Assembly (NCBI GenBank): GCA_016463225.1
Contig: JAEMRT010000011.1
Span: forward strand, 16,488-80,487
From: Sphingopyxis sp.
GTDB lineage: Bacteria; Pseudomonadota; Alphaproteobacteria; Sphingomonadales; Sphingomonadaceae
Direction of reading: 5' to 3'
Length of the DNA stretch: 64,000 nucleotides
Of this stretch, positions 9,492-16,818 are shown in pieces. The number at the start of each line of letters is the position of its first letter. Positions within the stretch are counted from its first letter, which is position 1. The notes under the pieces are model-generated. The model was not told the origin of the DNA. It did no database searches and was given only the letters and a program-made list of their open reading frames with translations. The translations under genes were made by a program, and so were the position numbers.

Positions 9492-9791
9492 ATGAGCGAA
9501 ACCCGGTTGACCCTGATGGAGGCCATCGCGCGCAAACGCGTCGTCACCGCGCAGTACAACGGCCAGCTGATGAAGCTCGCGCCGCACCAGATGTTCGAAC
9601 GCCGCGGCGACCTGTTCGTCAGCGCGCTGAACCTCGATAAAAGCTGGCGCTCCGACGACGAACGGCGGCTGGGCCATTTCAAGCTCGACGGGCTGGTCGA
9701 ACCGGCGCTGATCGACGCCAGCTTCGAGCCTTTGCCGACGTTCGAGGCCGCGCCGCCGCAAAGCGACGACACGCTGCTCCTCGCGGTCTGA
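9492..9791 (+). CDS. Small solo WYL-like domain protein
   Basis: A 99-residue protein starting MSETRLTLMEAIARKRVVTA. A basic helix is followed by QYNGQLMKLAPHQMFERRGDLFVSALNL and FKLDGLVEPAL, split here by residues I do not repeat. This pattern matches the beta-rich WYL fold, a ligand-sensing module usually fused to a DNA-binding domain. No helix-turn-helix is attached, so it may act alone or with a partner. The ATG at 9492 is preferred; the in-frame ATG at 9417 would add a Cys-rich tail lacking homology. Upstream is the nested dyad at 9435-9460. The assignment to WYL is by eye and moderate. Confidence 0.6.
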   Translation: MSETRLTLMEAIARKRVVTAQYNGQLMKLAPHQMFERRGDLFVSALNLDKSWRSDDERRLGHFKLDGLVEPALIDASFEPLPTFEAAPPQSDDTLLLAV

Positions 9792-9880
9792 TCGCTCCGC
9801 CATAACCGCGGGTGATGGTCGGCCGATGATTCGGCCCCAGCGGGGGTGGCAAGCGCCGCGTCGCTCGCTATAGCCGTGCG

Positions 9881-11092
9881 ATGTCCTCGCTTACGGCCAC
9901 CGAAACCGCCACGCTCGAACGCGCTGCCGATGCCCCGATGCTGGCGCAGGTCGAACGCTGGGCCGCGGTCAACAGCGGCACCGGTAACCTCGCCGGTCTG
10001 AAAAATGTCGCGGGGCAACTCGCCGATGCCTTTGCGGCGCTGCCGGGCGACGTTCGCCTCGTCGGCGCCGATCCGGTCGAAAGCGTCGATACCGCTGGCC
10101 GCGTCAACACTATCCAGCGCGGCGATCATCTCCACCTGCGGGTGCGTCCCGACGCGCCGGTGCAACTGCTGCTCACCGGTCATATGGACACGGTGTTCGC
10201 CGCCGATCACCCGTTCCAGAACCTGAAATGGCTCGAACCCGGCGTGCTGAACGGCCCCGGCACCGCCGACATGAAAGCCGGTATTTCGGTGATCCTCGCC
10301 GCGCTGACCGCGCTCGAGACATCTCCGCTCGCGGCGCGCGTGGGTTATGACGTGATGATCAACAGCGACGAGGAAACCGGCAGCCACGCCTCGGCGCGGC
10401 TGATTGCCGAACTTGCCGCCGGGAAAACCGCCGCCCTGACCTACGAACCCGCGCTGCCCGACGGCACGCTGGCGGGGGCAAGGCCGGGAAGCGGCAACTT
10501 CAGCGTCATCATCCACGGCCGCAGCGCCCATGCCGGCCGCAACCCCGAGGAAGGTCGCAATGCCCTCGTCGCCGCGGCCGATCTCGCAGTTCGCCTAAAT
10601 GCACTTAAATCACTGGAATTAAAAGTTAATCCGGCCAGAATAGACGGCGGCGGCCCGAACAATGTCGTCCCCGATCAGGCGATCCTGCGCGTCAACCTGC
10701 GCCCCTCGACCCCCGAAGCGATGGTCGCCGCCGAAACCGCGCTACGTGACACCTTAGCCAACATCCAGCGCGACCACGATGTCGACTGCCACCTCCACGG
10801 CGGCTTCAACCGCCCGCCCAAACCGCTCGATCCCGCGGCGACGCGCCTGTTCGAACTGGTGCGCGACTGCGGCGCGGCTTTGGGCCTGCCGCCGATCAGC
10901 TGGAACGCCACCGGTGGCGTCTGCGACGGCAACAATATCGCCGCCTGCGGCATTCCGGTGGTCGACACCATGGGTCCGCGCGGCGGCGCGATCCACTCTT
11001 CGGACGAATTTCTGATCGTCGACAGCCTCGCCGAACGGGCGCAGCTGTCGGCGCTCACCATGACAAGAATAGCGGAACGGGGGACAGTGTGA
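9881..11092 (+). CDS. M20-family metallo-amidohydrolase in arginine succinyl operon
   Basis: A 403-residue cytoplasmic hydrolase of the ArgE/DapE/CPG2 (M20) type. Zinc ligands and the catalytic acid are visible: TGHMDTVF (His), GPGTADMKAG (bridging Asp), NSDEETGS (catalytic and metal Glu), YEPAL (Glu) and a late GGAIHSSDEF (His). The dimerisation domain carries RSAHAGRNPEEGRNA. Its stop overlaps the GTG start of astA by four bases (GTGA), so the two are translationally coupled. Family knowledge predicts removal of an N-acyl group from an amino acid. From context I infer N-succinyl-glutamate, -ornithine or a related intermediate. It would then replace the unrelated M14-type AstE. Confidence 0.85.
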   Translation: MSSLTATETATLERAADAPMLAQVERWAAVNSGTGNLAGLKNVAGQLADAFAALPGDVRLVGADPVESVDTAGRVNTIQRGDHLHLRVRPDAPVQLLLTGHMDTVFAADHPFQNLKWLEPGVLNGPGTADMKAGISVILAALTALETSPLAARVGYDVMINSDEETGSHASARLIAELAAGKTAALTYEPALPDGTLAGARPGSGNFSVIIHGRSAHAGRNPEEGRNALVAAADLAVRLNALKSLELKVNPARIDGGGPNNVVPDQAILRVNLRPSTPEAMVAAETALRDTLANIQRDHDVDCHLHGGFNRPPKPLDPAATRLFELVRDCGAALGLPPISWNATGGVCDGNNIAACGIPVVDTMGPRGGAIHSSDEFLIVDSLAERAQLSALTMTRIAERGTV

Positions 11093-12090
11093 ATTACGTG
11101 ATCCGGGCGGCCAAGCCGGGCGATTTGCAGAGCATTTACGAGATGGCGAAGCTGACCGGCGGCGGCTTTACCAACCTGCCCCCCGACAAAAAGGCGCTGC
11201 GCACCAAGCTCGAACGCACCGAAGCCTCGTTCGCAAGCGACAAGGAATATCCCTCGGACGAGCTCTACCTGCTCGTGCTCGAAGACCTCGACAGCGGCGA
11301 AGTGCGCGGCACCTGTCAGGTCTTCGGGCAGGTCGGCCAGCGCTGGCCCTTTTATTCCTATCGGATCGGCACCGACAGCAAGCATAGCGAGCAGCTCGGC
11401 CGCACCTTTCAGGCGCAGATCCTGATGCTCAGCAACGACCTTAACGGGTCGAGCGAGGTCGGCGGGCTGTTCCTGCATCCCGCGGCGCGCGCTGGCGGGC
11501 TCGGGCTGCTGCTCGCGCGCTCGCGCTATCTGTTCATCGCCCGCCACCGCGCGCGCTTTGGCGACCGCATCCTCGCCGAATTGCGCGGGGTAATCGACGA
11601 AGCGGGCGGCTCGCCGTTCTGGGACGGGGTCGCGGGCAAATTTTTCGGCATGAGCTTTCAGGAGGCCGACCAGTTCAACGCGGTGAACGGCAACCAGTTC
11701 ATCGCCGATCTGATGCCCAAGCATCCGGTCTATATCGCGATGCTCAGCGACCATGCACGCAGCGTCATCGGCGTCCCGCACCCCAGCGGCCGCGCCGCGA
11801 TGCGCATGCTGGAGAACGAAAATTTCGCGTTCGAAAATTATGTCGATATCTTCGACGGCGGCCCGACGATGACCGCGCGCACCGACCAGGTCGCGAGCGT
11901 CGCGGGCGCGAAGCATGTCGCGATTTCGGCTATCGCCGACACCGGCAGCGACGCGCTGGTCGCCACCGGCCACCTCGCCGATTTCCGCTGCTGTTTCGGC
12001 AAGGTTGGTGACGGATCGACGCTTGACGGCACGGCGGCGAAGCTGCTCGGCGTCGAGGCGGGCGACGAGATCAGCTGGATCGCGCGCTGA
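11089..12090 (+). CDS. astA: Arginine N-succinyltransferase
   Basis: A 333-residue enzyme transferring succinyl from succinyl-CoA to the alpha-amino group of arginine, step one of the AST pathway. Family stretches are clear: MAKLTGGGFTNLPPD near the N-terminus, SYRIGTDSKHSEQLGRTF, EVGGLFLHPAARAGGLGLLL (acyl-CoA-binding GNAT-like region), and FFGMSFQEADQFNAVNGNQF. The start is GTG at 11089, overlapping the M20 stop; the reading MNYVIRAAKPGD matches the family. The astB start follows one base after its stop. A single monomeric form is present rather than the paired AruF/AruG subunits of Pseudomonas. Confidence 0.95.
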   Translation: MNYVIRAAKPGDLQSIYEMAKLTGGGFTNLPPDKKALRTKLERTEASFASDKEYPSDELYLLVLEDLDSGEVRGTCQVFGQVGQRWPFYSYRIGTDSKHSEQLGRTFQAQILMLSNDLNGSSEVGGLFLHPAARAGGLGLLLARSRYLFIARHRARFGDRILAELRGVIDEAGGSPFWDGVAGKFFGMSFQEADQFNAVNGNQFIADLMPKHPVYIAMLSDHARSVIGVPHPSGRAAMRMLENENFAFENYVDIFDGGPTMTARTDQVASVAGAKHVAISAIADTGSDALVATGHLADFRCCFGKVGDGSTLDGTAAKLLGVEAGDEISWIAR

Positions 12091-12091
12091 C

Positions 12092-13342
12092 ATGCTCGCC
12101 GAAATCAACTTCGACGGCATCATCGGCCCCAGCCACAATTATGCGGGGCTGAGCCGCGGCAATATCGCGTCGGCATCGAACGCGGGCGATGTGTCGCAAC
12201 CGCGTGCGGCGGCGCTGCAAGGCATCGACAAGATGCGCCACAATCTCGCGCTCGGGCTGGCGCAGGGGCTCTTCATGCCGCTCGACCGCCCCGACGCGCC
12301 GTGGCTTGAGACGCTCGGCACGACGTTGGAGGATGCCGAGGGTCATTTGCGCGCGCAGGCCTGGTCGGCCTCGTCGATGTGGGCGGCCAATGCCGCGACC
12401 GTCTCCCCGGCGCCCGACAGCGCCGACGGCAAATGCCATCTGACCGTCGCCAACCTCGTCACCATGCCGCACCGCAGCCACGAATGGCCGGGAACGCTGG
12501 CGCAGCTTCGCCTCGCTTTCGCCGATCCCGCCTTTGCCGTCCACGCGCCGATCCCCGCCCCGTTCGGCGATGAGGGCGCCGCAAACCATATGCGGCTGTG
12601 CAACGGGCACGACGGGCAAGGCGTCGAAATCTTCGTTTATGGCGTCGGCGGTGGCCGCTTTCCGGCCCGCCAGCATCTCGACGCGTCCAAGGCGATCGCG
12701 CGCCACCACCGGCTCGACCCGGCGCGCACCCTTTTCATCCGCCAGTCGGACACCGCGATTCAGGGCGGCGCGTTCCATAATGACGTCGTCGCCGTCGCCA
12801 ACGAGCATGTGCTGTTCACCCACGAAACCGCGTTCGAGGACCGCGAGGCGGCACATGCGGAAATCCGCGCCGCCTTCCCTGCGGTCGAGATCGTCGAGGT
12901 GCCGGCGAGCGCGGTCACCCTGCCCGATGCGATCAAATCCTATCTGTTCAACGCCCAGCTTGTCAGCCTGCCCGATGGCGGCGGGATGGGACTGGTGCTG
13001 CCAACCGAGGCGCAGGCGATCCCCGCGGTGTGGAACTGGCTGGACGCGCATGTCGCGGGCAACGGCCCGATCCGCCGCCTCCTTCCGGTCAACGTCCGCC
13101 AGTCGATGGCGAACGGCGGTGGCCCCGCGTGCCTGCGGCTGCGCGTTGTCGCCGACCCCGCTACCGTCGATCCGCGCTTCATGGCGGATGACGCGAAACT
13201 CGACCGGATCGCCAAAGTGGTGGCAAGCCACTGGCCCGAGGCGATTGCGCCTGCCGACCTCGGTTCGGCGGCGCTGGCTTCCGACGTGCGCCAAGCGCGC
13301 GCGGCGCTGCTCGAAGCGCTCAACCTCAGCGAACTGACCTAA
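12092..13342 (+). CDS. astB: N-succinylarginine dihydrolase
   Basis: A 416-residue enzyme releasing two ammonia and CO2 from succinylarginine to give succinylornithine. Signature regions are NFDGIIGPSHNYAGLSRGN at the N-terminus, RQSDTAIQGGAFHNDVVAVA (with a catalytic His), and the C-terminal SMANGGGPACLRLRV carrying the nucleophilic Cys. The E. coli protein has 447 residues. The ATG at 12092 is one base after the astA stop. No astC, astD or astE homologue lies in the window, so later steps must be encoded elsewhere or by the M20 hydrolase of this operon. Confidence 0.95.
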   Translation: MLAEINFDGIIGPSHNYAGLSRGNIASASNAGDVSQPRAAALQGIDKMRHNLALGLAQGLFMPLDRPDAPWLETLGTTLEDAEGHLRAQAWSASSMWAANAATVSPAPDSADGKCHLTVANLVTMPHRSHEWPGTLAQLRLAFADPAFAVHAPIPAPFGDEGAANHMRLCNGHDGQGVEIFVYGVGGGRFPARQHLDASKAIARHHRLDPARTLFIRQSDTAIQGGAFHNDVVAVANEHVLFTHETAFEDREAAHAEIRAAFPAVEIVEVPASAVTLPDAIKSYLFNAQLVSLPDGGGMGLVLPTEAQAIPAVWNWLDAHVAGNGPIRRLLPVNVRQSMANGGGPACLRLRVVADPATVDPRFMADDAKLDRIAKVVASHWPEAIAPADLGSAALASDVRQARAALLEALNLSELT

Positions 13343-13345
13343 CGC

Positions 13346-14017
13346 ATGAAAATGCGCGAATTGCTCGGCACGGCGCAGGTACCCGGCGGCGTCGAACTGC
13401 GGCTGTACCGGCGCGGCGACGATTTCATCATCGCGATCGACCGCAACGAATTGATGAGTAGCCGGATGAGCGGTTCGGAAGAAGCGCTGGCGACGATGAC
13501 ATGCGAGCGGCTCCGCAGCCCGAAAGCGGCAAGTCTGCTGATCGGCGGTTATGGCATGGGCTTCACCCTGCGCGCAGCGCTGGCGACGCTGGGGCCGGAC
13601 GCAAAAATCACCGTGGCGGAGCTGGTGCCGGGCATCATCGAGTGGGCGCGAGGACCGATGGCCGGTCTGGCGGCAGGCTGTCTCGACGATCCGCGGGTCG
13701 AACTGGTGCTTGACGATGTGTCGAAAGCGATCAGCGAGGCAACCCGCCGCTATGATGCGATTCTGCTCGACGTCGACAATGGCCCCGATGGCCTGACGCG
13801 CGAGGCGAACGAGGGTCTCTATTCGGCGGCGGGCCTTGCCACGGCCAAGGCCGCGCTGCGGCCCGGCGGAATATTGGCGATATGGTCCGCCGCCCCCGAC
13901 GCCCGCTTCACCCGCCGATTGACGGCAGCGGGCTTTCAGGTCGACGAGGTCGGCGTGCGCGCCCGCAGCAATGGCAAAGGTCCGCGCCACGTGATCTGGT
14001 TTGCGCGGGCAGCCTGA
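13346..14017 (+). CDS. Spermidine synthase-like protein (putative aminopropyltransferase or methyltransferase)
   Basis: A 223-residue protein with the SpeE-type Rossmann fold: SLLIGGYGMGFTLRAAL (nucleotide-binding), VAELVPGIIEWAR, and DAILLDVDNGPDGLT. It is shorter than true spermidine synthases (~290) and lacks the full N-terminal beta domain. The ATG at 13346 comes three bases after astB. Placement behind astA-astB suggests a link between arginine use and polyamine chemistry, or simply a shared promoter. The exact reaction is not readable; many such proteins are annotated only as spermidine synthase-like. Confidence 0.7.
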   Translation: MKMRELLGTAQVPGGVELRLYRRGDDFIIAIDRNELMSSRMSGSEEALATMTCERLRSPKAASLLIGGYGMGFTLRAALATLGPDAKITVAELVPGIIEWARGPMAGLAAGCLDDPRVELVLDDVSKAISEATRRYDAILLDVDNGPDGLTREANEGLYSAAGLATAKAALRPGGILAIWSAAPDARFTRRLTAAGFQVDEVGVRARSNGKGPRHVIWFARAA

Positions 14018-14033
14018 GCCGAGGGTCGAACCT

Positions 14034-14591
14034 ATGCGGAAACATGTCATTATAGGATCTGCGGCGCTGGCGATGTTGCTGTCTGCCTGCGCCGGGGGCA
14101 ATTTTCGGCCGGTTGCCGACACGCCCGTCCGCATCGGCCCGGCTTATGCAATCCGCGGGACGACCTATGTCCCCGCCGCCGCGCCGACCTACGACGCGCT
14201 CGGCTATGCCAGCTGGTACGGCAGCGAGTCGGGCAATCGTACCGCCAATGGCGAGCAGTTTCGTCCCGGCTGGATTACCGCCGCGCACACTACCCTGCCG
14301 CTGCCGACCTATGTCGAGGTGACCGCGCTCGACACCGGGCGGCGGATCATCGTGCGGGTCAATGATCGCGGGCCATTCGCACACGGGCGGATTATCGATC
14401 TGTCGCGCGGCGCCGCCGAACAGCTGGGCATCAAGGCACAAGGTCATGCCGCGGTGCGCGTGCGGCGGGTCGAGCCATCGGACAATGATCGTGAACGGCT
14501 GCGCAAGGGTAAGCCTGCCGCGTCGCTCGAGCGCGTATCGGAACGCGAGTTGCAAAGGCTACGGGCGCAGATGTTCGCCGCGCCTCGCTAA
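14034..14591 (+). CDS. rlpA: RlpA-like lipoprotein (septal ring lytic transglycosylase family)
   Basis: A 185-residue lipoprotein. The signal ends in the lipobox LLSAC, so Cys is probably lipidated and the protein anchored in the outer membrane. A double-psi beta-barrel domain follows: YASWYGSESGNRTANGE, AHTTLPLPTYVEVT and VRVNDRGPFAHGRIIDLS. In Pseudomonas RlpA cleaves peptidoglycan strands lacking stem peptides at septa. The SPOR domain that targets septa in other RlpA proteins is absent; a short basic tail replaces it. The start at 14034 (MRKHVIIG) gives the proper signal. It follows the spermidine synthase-like gene by 16 bases. Confidence 0.88.
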   Translation: MRKHVIIGSAALAMLLSACAGGNFRPVADTPVRIGPAYAIRGTTYVPAAAPTYDALGYASWYGSESGNRTANGEQFRPGWITAAHTTLPLPTYVEVTALDTGRRIIVRVNDRGPFAHGRIIDLSRGAAEQLGIKAQGHAAVRVRRVEPSDNDRERLRKGKPAASLERVSERELQRLRAQMFAAPR

Positions 14592-14637
14592 GTCCCGATC
14601 GGCGACACCCACCACGCTCCTTCCCTCTTTTGTCGGA

Positions 14638-14653
14638 TTAACTTACAGTTTAC
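14638..14653 (+). promoter_or_regulatory. CtrA-box-like sequence
   Basis: TTAA, seven bases, then TTTAC. This is one base off the TTAA-N7-TTAAC site bound by the alphaproteobacterial cell-cycle regulator CtrA. It lies about 60 bases upstream of the small membrane-protein gene and just before the sigma-54-like site. A single near-match of this kind can occur by chance. Confidence 0.25.
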
Positions 14654-14690
14654 CATAAGTCCGGCGCAGCGAATCTCGCTTTTGCGCCAG

Positions 14691-14706
14691 TGGCACGGCT
14701 CTTGCT
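14691..14706 (+). promoter_or_regulatory. Sigma-54-type promoter match
   Basis: TGGCAC, five bases, TTGCT: a full match to the -24/-12 consensus (TGGCAC-N5-TTGCW). With C14705 at -12 the predicted transcript start is about 14717. That falls inside the first codons of the gene annotated at 14713, so the ATG at 14719 would be almost leaderless, which weakens the case. No enhancer-binding-protein site or rpoN-linked gene is seen nearby. Confidence 0.4.
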
Positions 14707-14712
14707 GGATAA

Positions 14713-14958
14713 ATGGTGATGTGGAAAAAAATCGGACGCCTGTTCGTCATCAAGACCCGCTTTGAAGCGTGCCTGATCATTTATGCGCTGGCGGTGGGCG
14801 CCATGGCGCGCGGCAGCGCCTATCTGCACGAATATCCCGGGATCGGCGGCAAACTATTGCTGGTCGCCTGCAGCGGCGCGGTGTTTCTGGCCGGTGCCAA
14901 GATTTTCGACTGCCTGCGCTATGAACAGGCAGCGGCCGCCGCAAAACAGGCGGGCTAG
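14713..14958 (+). CDS. Small membrane protein of unknown function
   Basis: 81 residues with two likely membrane helices: CLIIYALAVGAMARGSA (about 20-36) and LLLVACSGAVFLAGAKIF (about 48-65), followed by an Ala-rich soluble tail. The N-terminus MVMWKKIGRLFVIKTRFEA is basic, as expected for the cytoplasmic side. I do not recognise a family. Starts at 14713 and 14719 are both in frame; neither has a strong ribosome site. A sigma-54-like promoter overlaps the start region. Confidence 0.65.
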   Translation: MVMWKKIGRLFVIKTRFEACLIIYALAVGAMARGSAYLHEYPGIGGKLLLVACSGAVFLAGAKIFDCLRYEQAAAAAKQAG

Positions 14959-15006
14959 CCAGCGGTAGTCTTCCCCGCGTCACCGGGATATGCGAAGGCG
15001 GGAGCC

Positions 15007-15762
15007 ATGAGCAGGATCAGCGGGCGCCCCGTCATCACCACCGAGCATGTCTATGGCCTGACGCTGCGTGTCGCGCGCTGGCGGACGGGCGCGGGCGGCA
15101 CGCCCTTGTTGTTCCTGAACGGCGTCGGCGCCGACATCGCTGCCGCGGCGCCGTTGCTCGCGCAAATGCACGGGCGCGAGGTGTGGACGCTCGACATGCC
15201 CGGGGTCGGCGGGTCGCCGGACGCACTGCTGCCCTATGGCGCATCGACGATCGCAGCAGTTGTAATGGAAATCGCCGACCGCTTCGGCCACAGGATCGTC
15301 GACATCGCCGGGTTCAGCTGGGGTGGCGCGCTGGCGCAGCAGATTGCGATCCAGTTTCCGGGGCGAGTTCGCCGACTTGTTCTGATGGCGACGACACCGG
15401 TCATGGGCGCCCCAGGGATTGGCTGGGCCGCCATGTTCGACGACGACATGCAGGCGAGCGGGCTGAAAATCCAGACCGCGACGCCGCTGGGCATCACGTA
15501 TCAAACCGCGGCGATGGCGGGGTGGACCAGCGCGGCGTATCTGCCGGGGCTGAAGGTGCTGCCAACGCTGGTGCTGATGGGCGAGCAGGATGGTGTCATG
15601 CCAGCTTGTTATGGCCAGATGCTCGCCAGCCTGATCGACGGCGCGGTGCTGGAAGTGGTGCCGGGATCGCACCTGTTCCCCTTCACCCATGCGACCGCAA
15701 TTTCGACGCGGATCAGCGCGTTTCTGGATCCGCCGGCGACGGGGCAACAAGCCGCCGCGTGA
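15007..15762 (+). CDS. Alpha/beta hydrolase (PHA-depolymerase-like)
   Basis: A 251-residue cytoplasmic serine hydrolase. The nucleophile elbow is GFSWGG (Ser about residue 103). An oxyanion-type LFLNGVGAD lies early, Asp is in MGEQDGVMP and His in GSHLFPF. The look, including the short cap and the -FSWGG- elbow, resembles intracellular medium-chain polyhydroxyalkanoate depolymerases; a general esterase is equally possible. Its last 50 bases overlap the 3' end of the next, convergent hydrolase gene. Confidence 0.75.
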   Translation: MSRISGRPVITTEHVYGLTLRVARWRTGAGGTPLLFLNGVGADIAAAAPLLAQMHGREVWTLDMPGVGGSPDALLPYGASTIAAVVMEIADRFGHRIVDIAGFSWGGALAQQIAIQFPGRVRRLVLMATTPVMGAPGIGWAAMFDDDMQASGLKIQTATPLGITYQTAAMAGWTSAAYLPGLKVLPTLVLMGEQDGVMPACYGQMLASLIDGAVLEVVPGSHLFPFTHATAISTRISAFLDPPATGQQAAA

Positions 15763-16759
15763 GGAAATCAGCGATCGCGGCCGCGGTCGCATCGGGGTCT
15801 TCATCCATCGGCAGATGGCCGATACCCTTGAGCAACACGACTTCAGACCCCGCGATCCGTTCGTGGAAGGTCTGCGCCGCGCTGGGGTTGATCAACCGGT
15901 CCCTGTCGCCGAAAAGGATCAGGGTCGGCGCCTTGATGTCGCCGATGCGCGCCGCCATCGCGGGTTCGCGGTCCATCCGGGCGCGCAGCACCGTCGCCTC
16001 GCGATTGCCCGGAAAGCGCAGCAGCTCCCAATAGCGATCGATCATCGCCTCGTCGACGATCGCCTGTTTCTCGACCGATCCGCGCAGCGACTGTTCAACC
16101 AGCGTCCGCGGGGTGATCTGTGTCGCAAGCCAGCGACCGGCGGGATATTTCAGGATGCGAAAGCCGACGTTCGATTCGGGGGCTTTCTCTCCCTTGCGAA
16201 GCGGCATCCCTGCGGCGTCGAGCAGCAGCAGCGCGTCGACACGGGTCGGCTGCGCGAGCGCGTAGCGCCACGCGACCCAGCCGCCCATCGAATTGCCACC
16301 GAGGATGAAATGGTCGAGCCCGAGCTTCGCCGCAACGACGTCGACCGCCGCTGCCATACCGTCGGCGCTGTAATCCTTGTCGGGGGTGCCGCCGGTCAGG
16401 CCGTGGCCGGGGAGATCGAGCGTCACGATCCGATATGTGCGGCCAAGGCGTTCGACCAGCGGCTCCCAGGTGTGCAGGCTGCTGTTCGATCCGTGGAGCA
16501 GGATGATCGCGGGGCCGCCGCGTTTGCCCTGGTCGCGGTAGTGGATGCGCTGTCCCGCCGGACCCGCGACAAAGGCGCCAGCGGGGCCGCTATATTTGGC
16601 GATCATCGCGTCGCGGTCGGTATCCGAAGTGCGTAGTGCGAGGAATGCGATTACAATCGCGATCAGCACCGCAATTGGGATCAGCACCCGCTTGCGCCGG
16701 AACAAAGGACGCCGCGCTGGCGTCGGCTCGAAATCATCCTCGTCGATCGTCGTGGTCAT
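15713..16759 (-). CDS. Membrane-anchored alpha/beta hydrolase
   Basis: A 348-residue protein. A charged N-terminus (MTTTIDEDDFEPTPARRPLF) precedes one membrane helix (VLIPIAVLIAIVIAFLAL). The hydrolase domain should therefore lie on the periplasmic side. Catalytic elements are visible: LLHGSNSS (oxyanion hole), GNSMGG (Ser), FGDRDRL (Asp) and GIGHLPM (His). The substrate is unknown; haloalkane-dehalogenase-like and meta-cleavage hydrolases share this motif set. I chose the ATG at 16759 over one at 16906, which would run into the transporter gene. It converges on, and overlaps by 50 bases, the other hydrolase gene. Confidence 0.78.
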   Translation of the reverse strand: MTTTIDEDDFEPTPARRPLFRRKRVLIPIAVLIAIVIAFLALRTSDTDRDAMIAKYSGPAGAFVAGPAGQRIHYRDQGKRGGPAIILLHGSNSSLHTWEPLVERLGRTYRIVTLDLPGHGLTGGTPDKDYSADGMAAAVDVVAAKLGLDHFILGGNSMGGWVAWRYALAQPTRVDALLLLDAAGMPLRKGEKAPESNVGFRILKYPAGRWLATQITPRTLVEQSLRGSVEKQAIVDEAMIDRYWELLRFPGNREATVLRARMDREPAMAARIGDIKAPTLILFGDRDRLINPSAAQTFHERIAGSEVVLLKGIGHLPMDEDPDATAAAIADFLTRRLVAPSPADPETR

Positions 16760-16818
16760 AACGCCCCCCTCAAGGCTGGCGGCGACCCTAACGTGCGCGC
16801 GGCGTCCGTCAATGTGCG

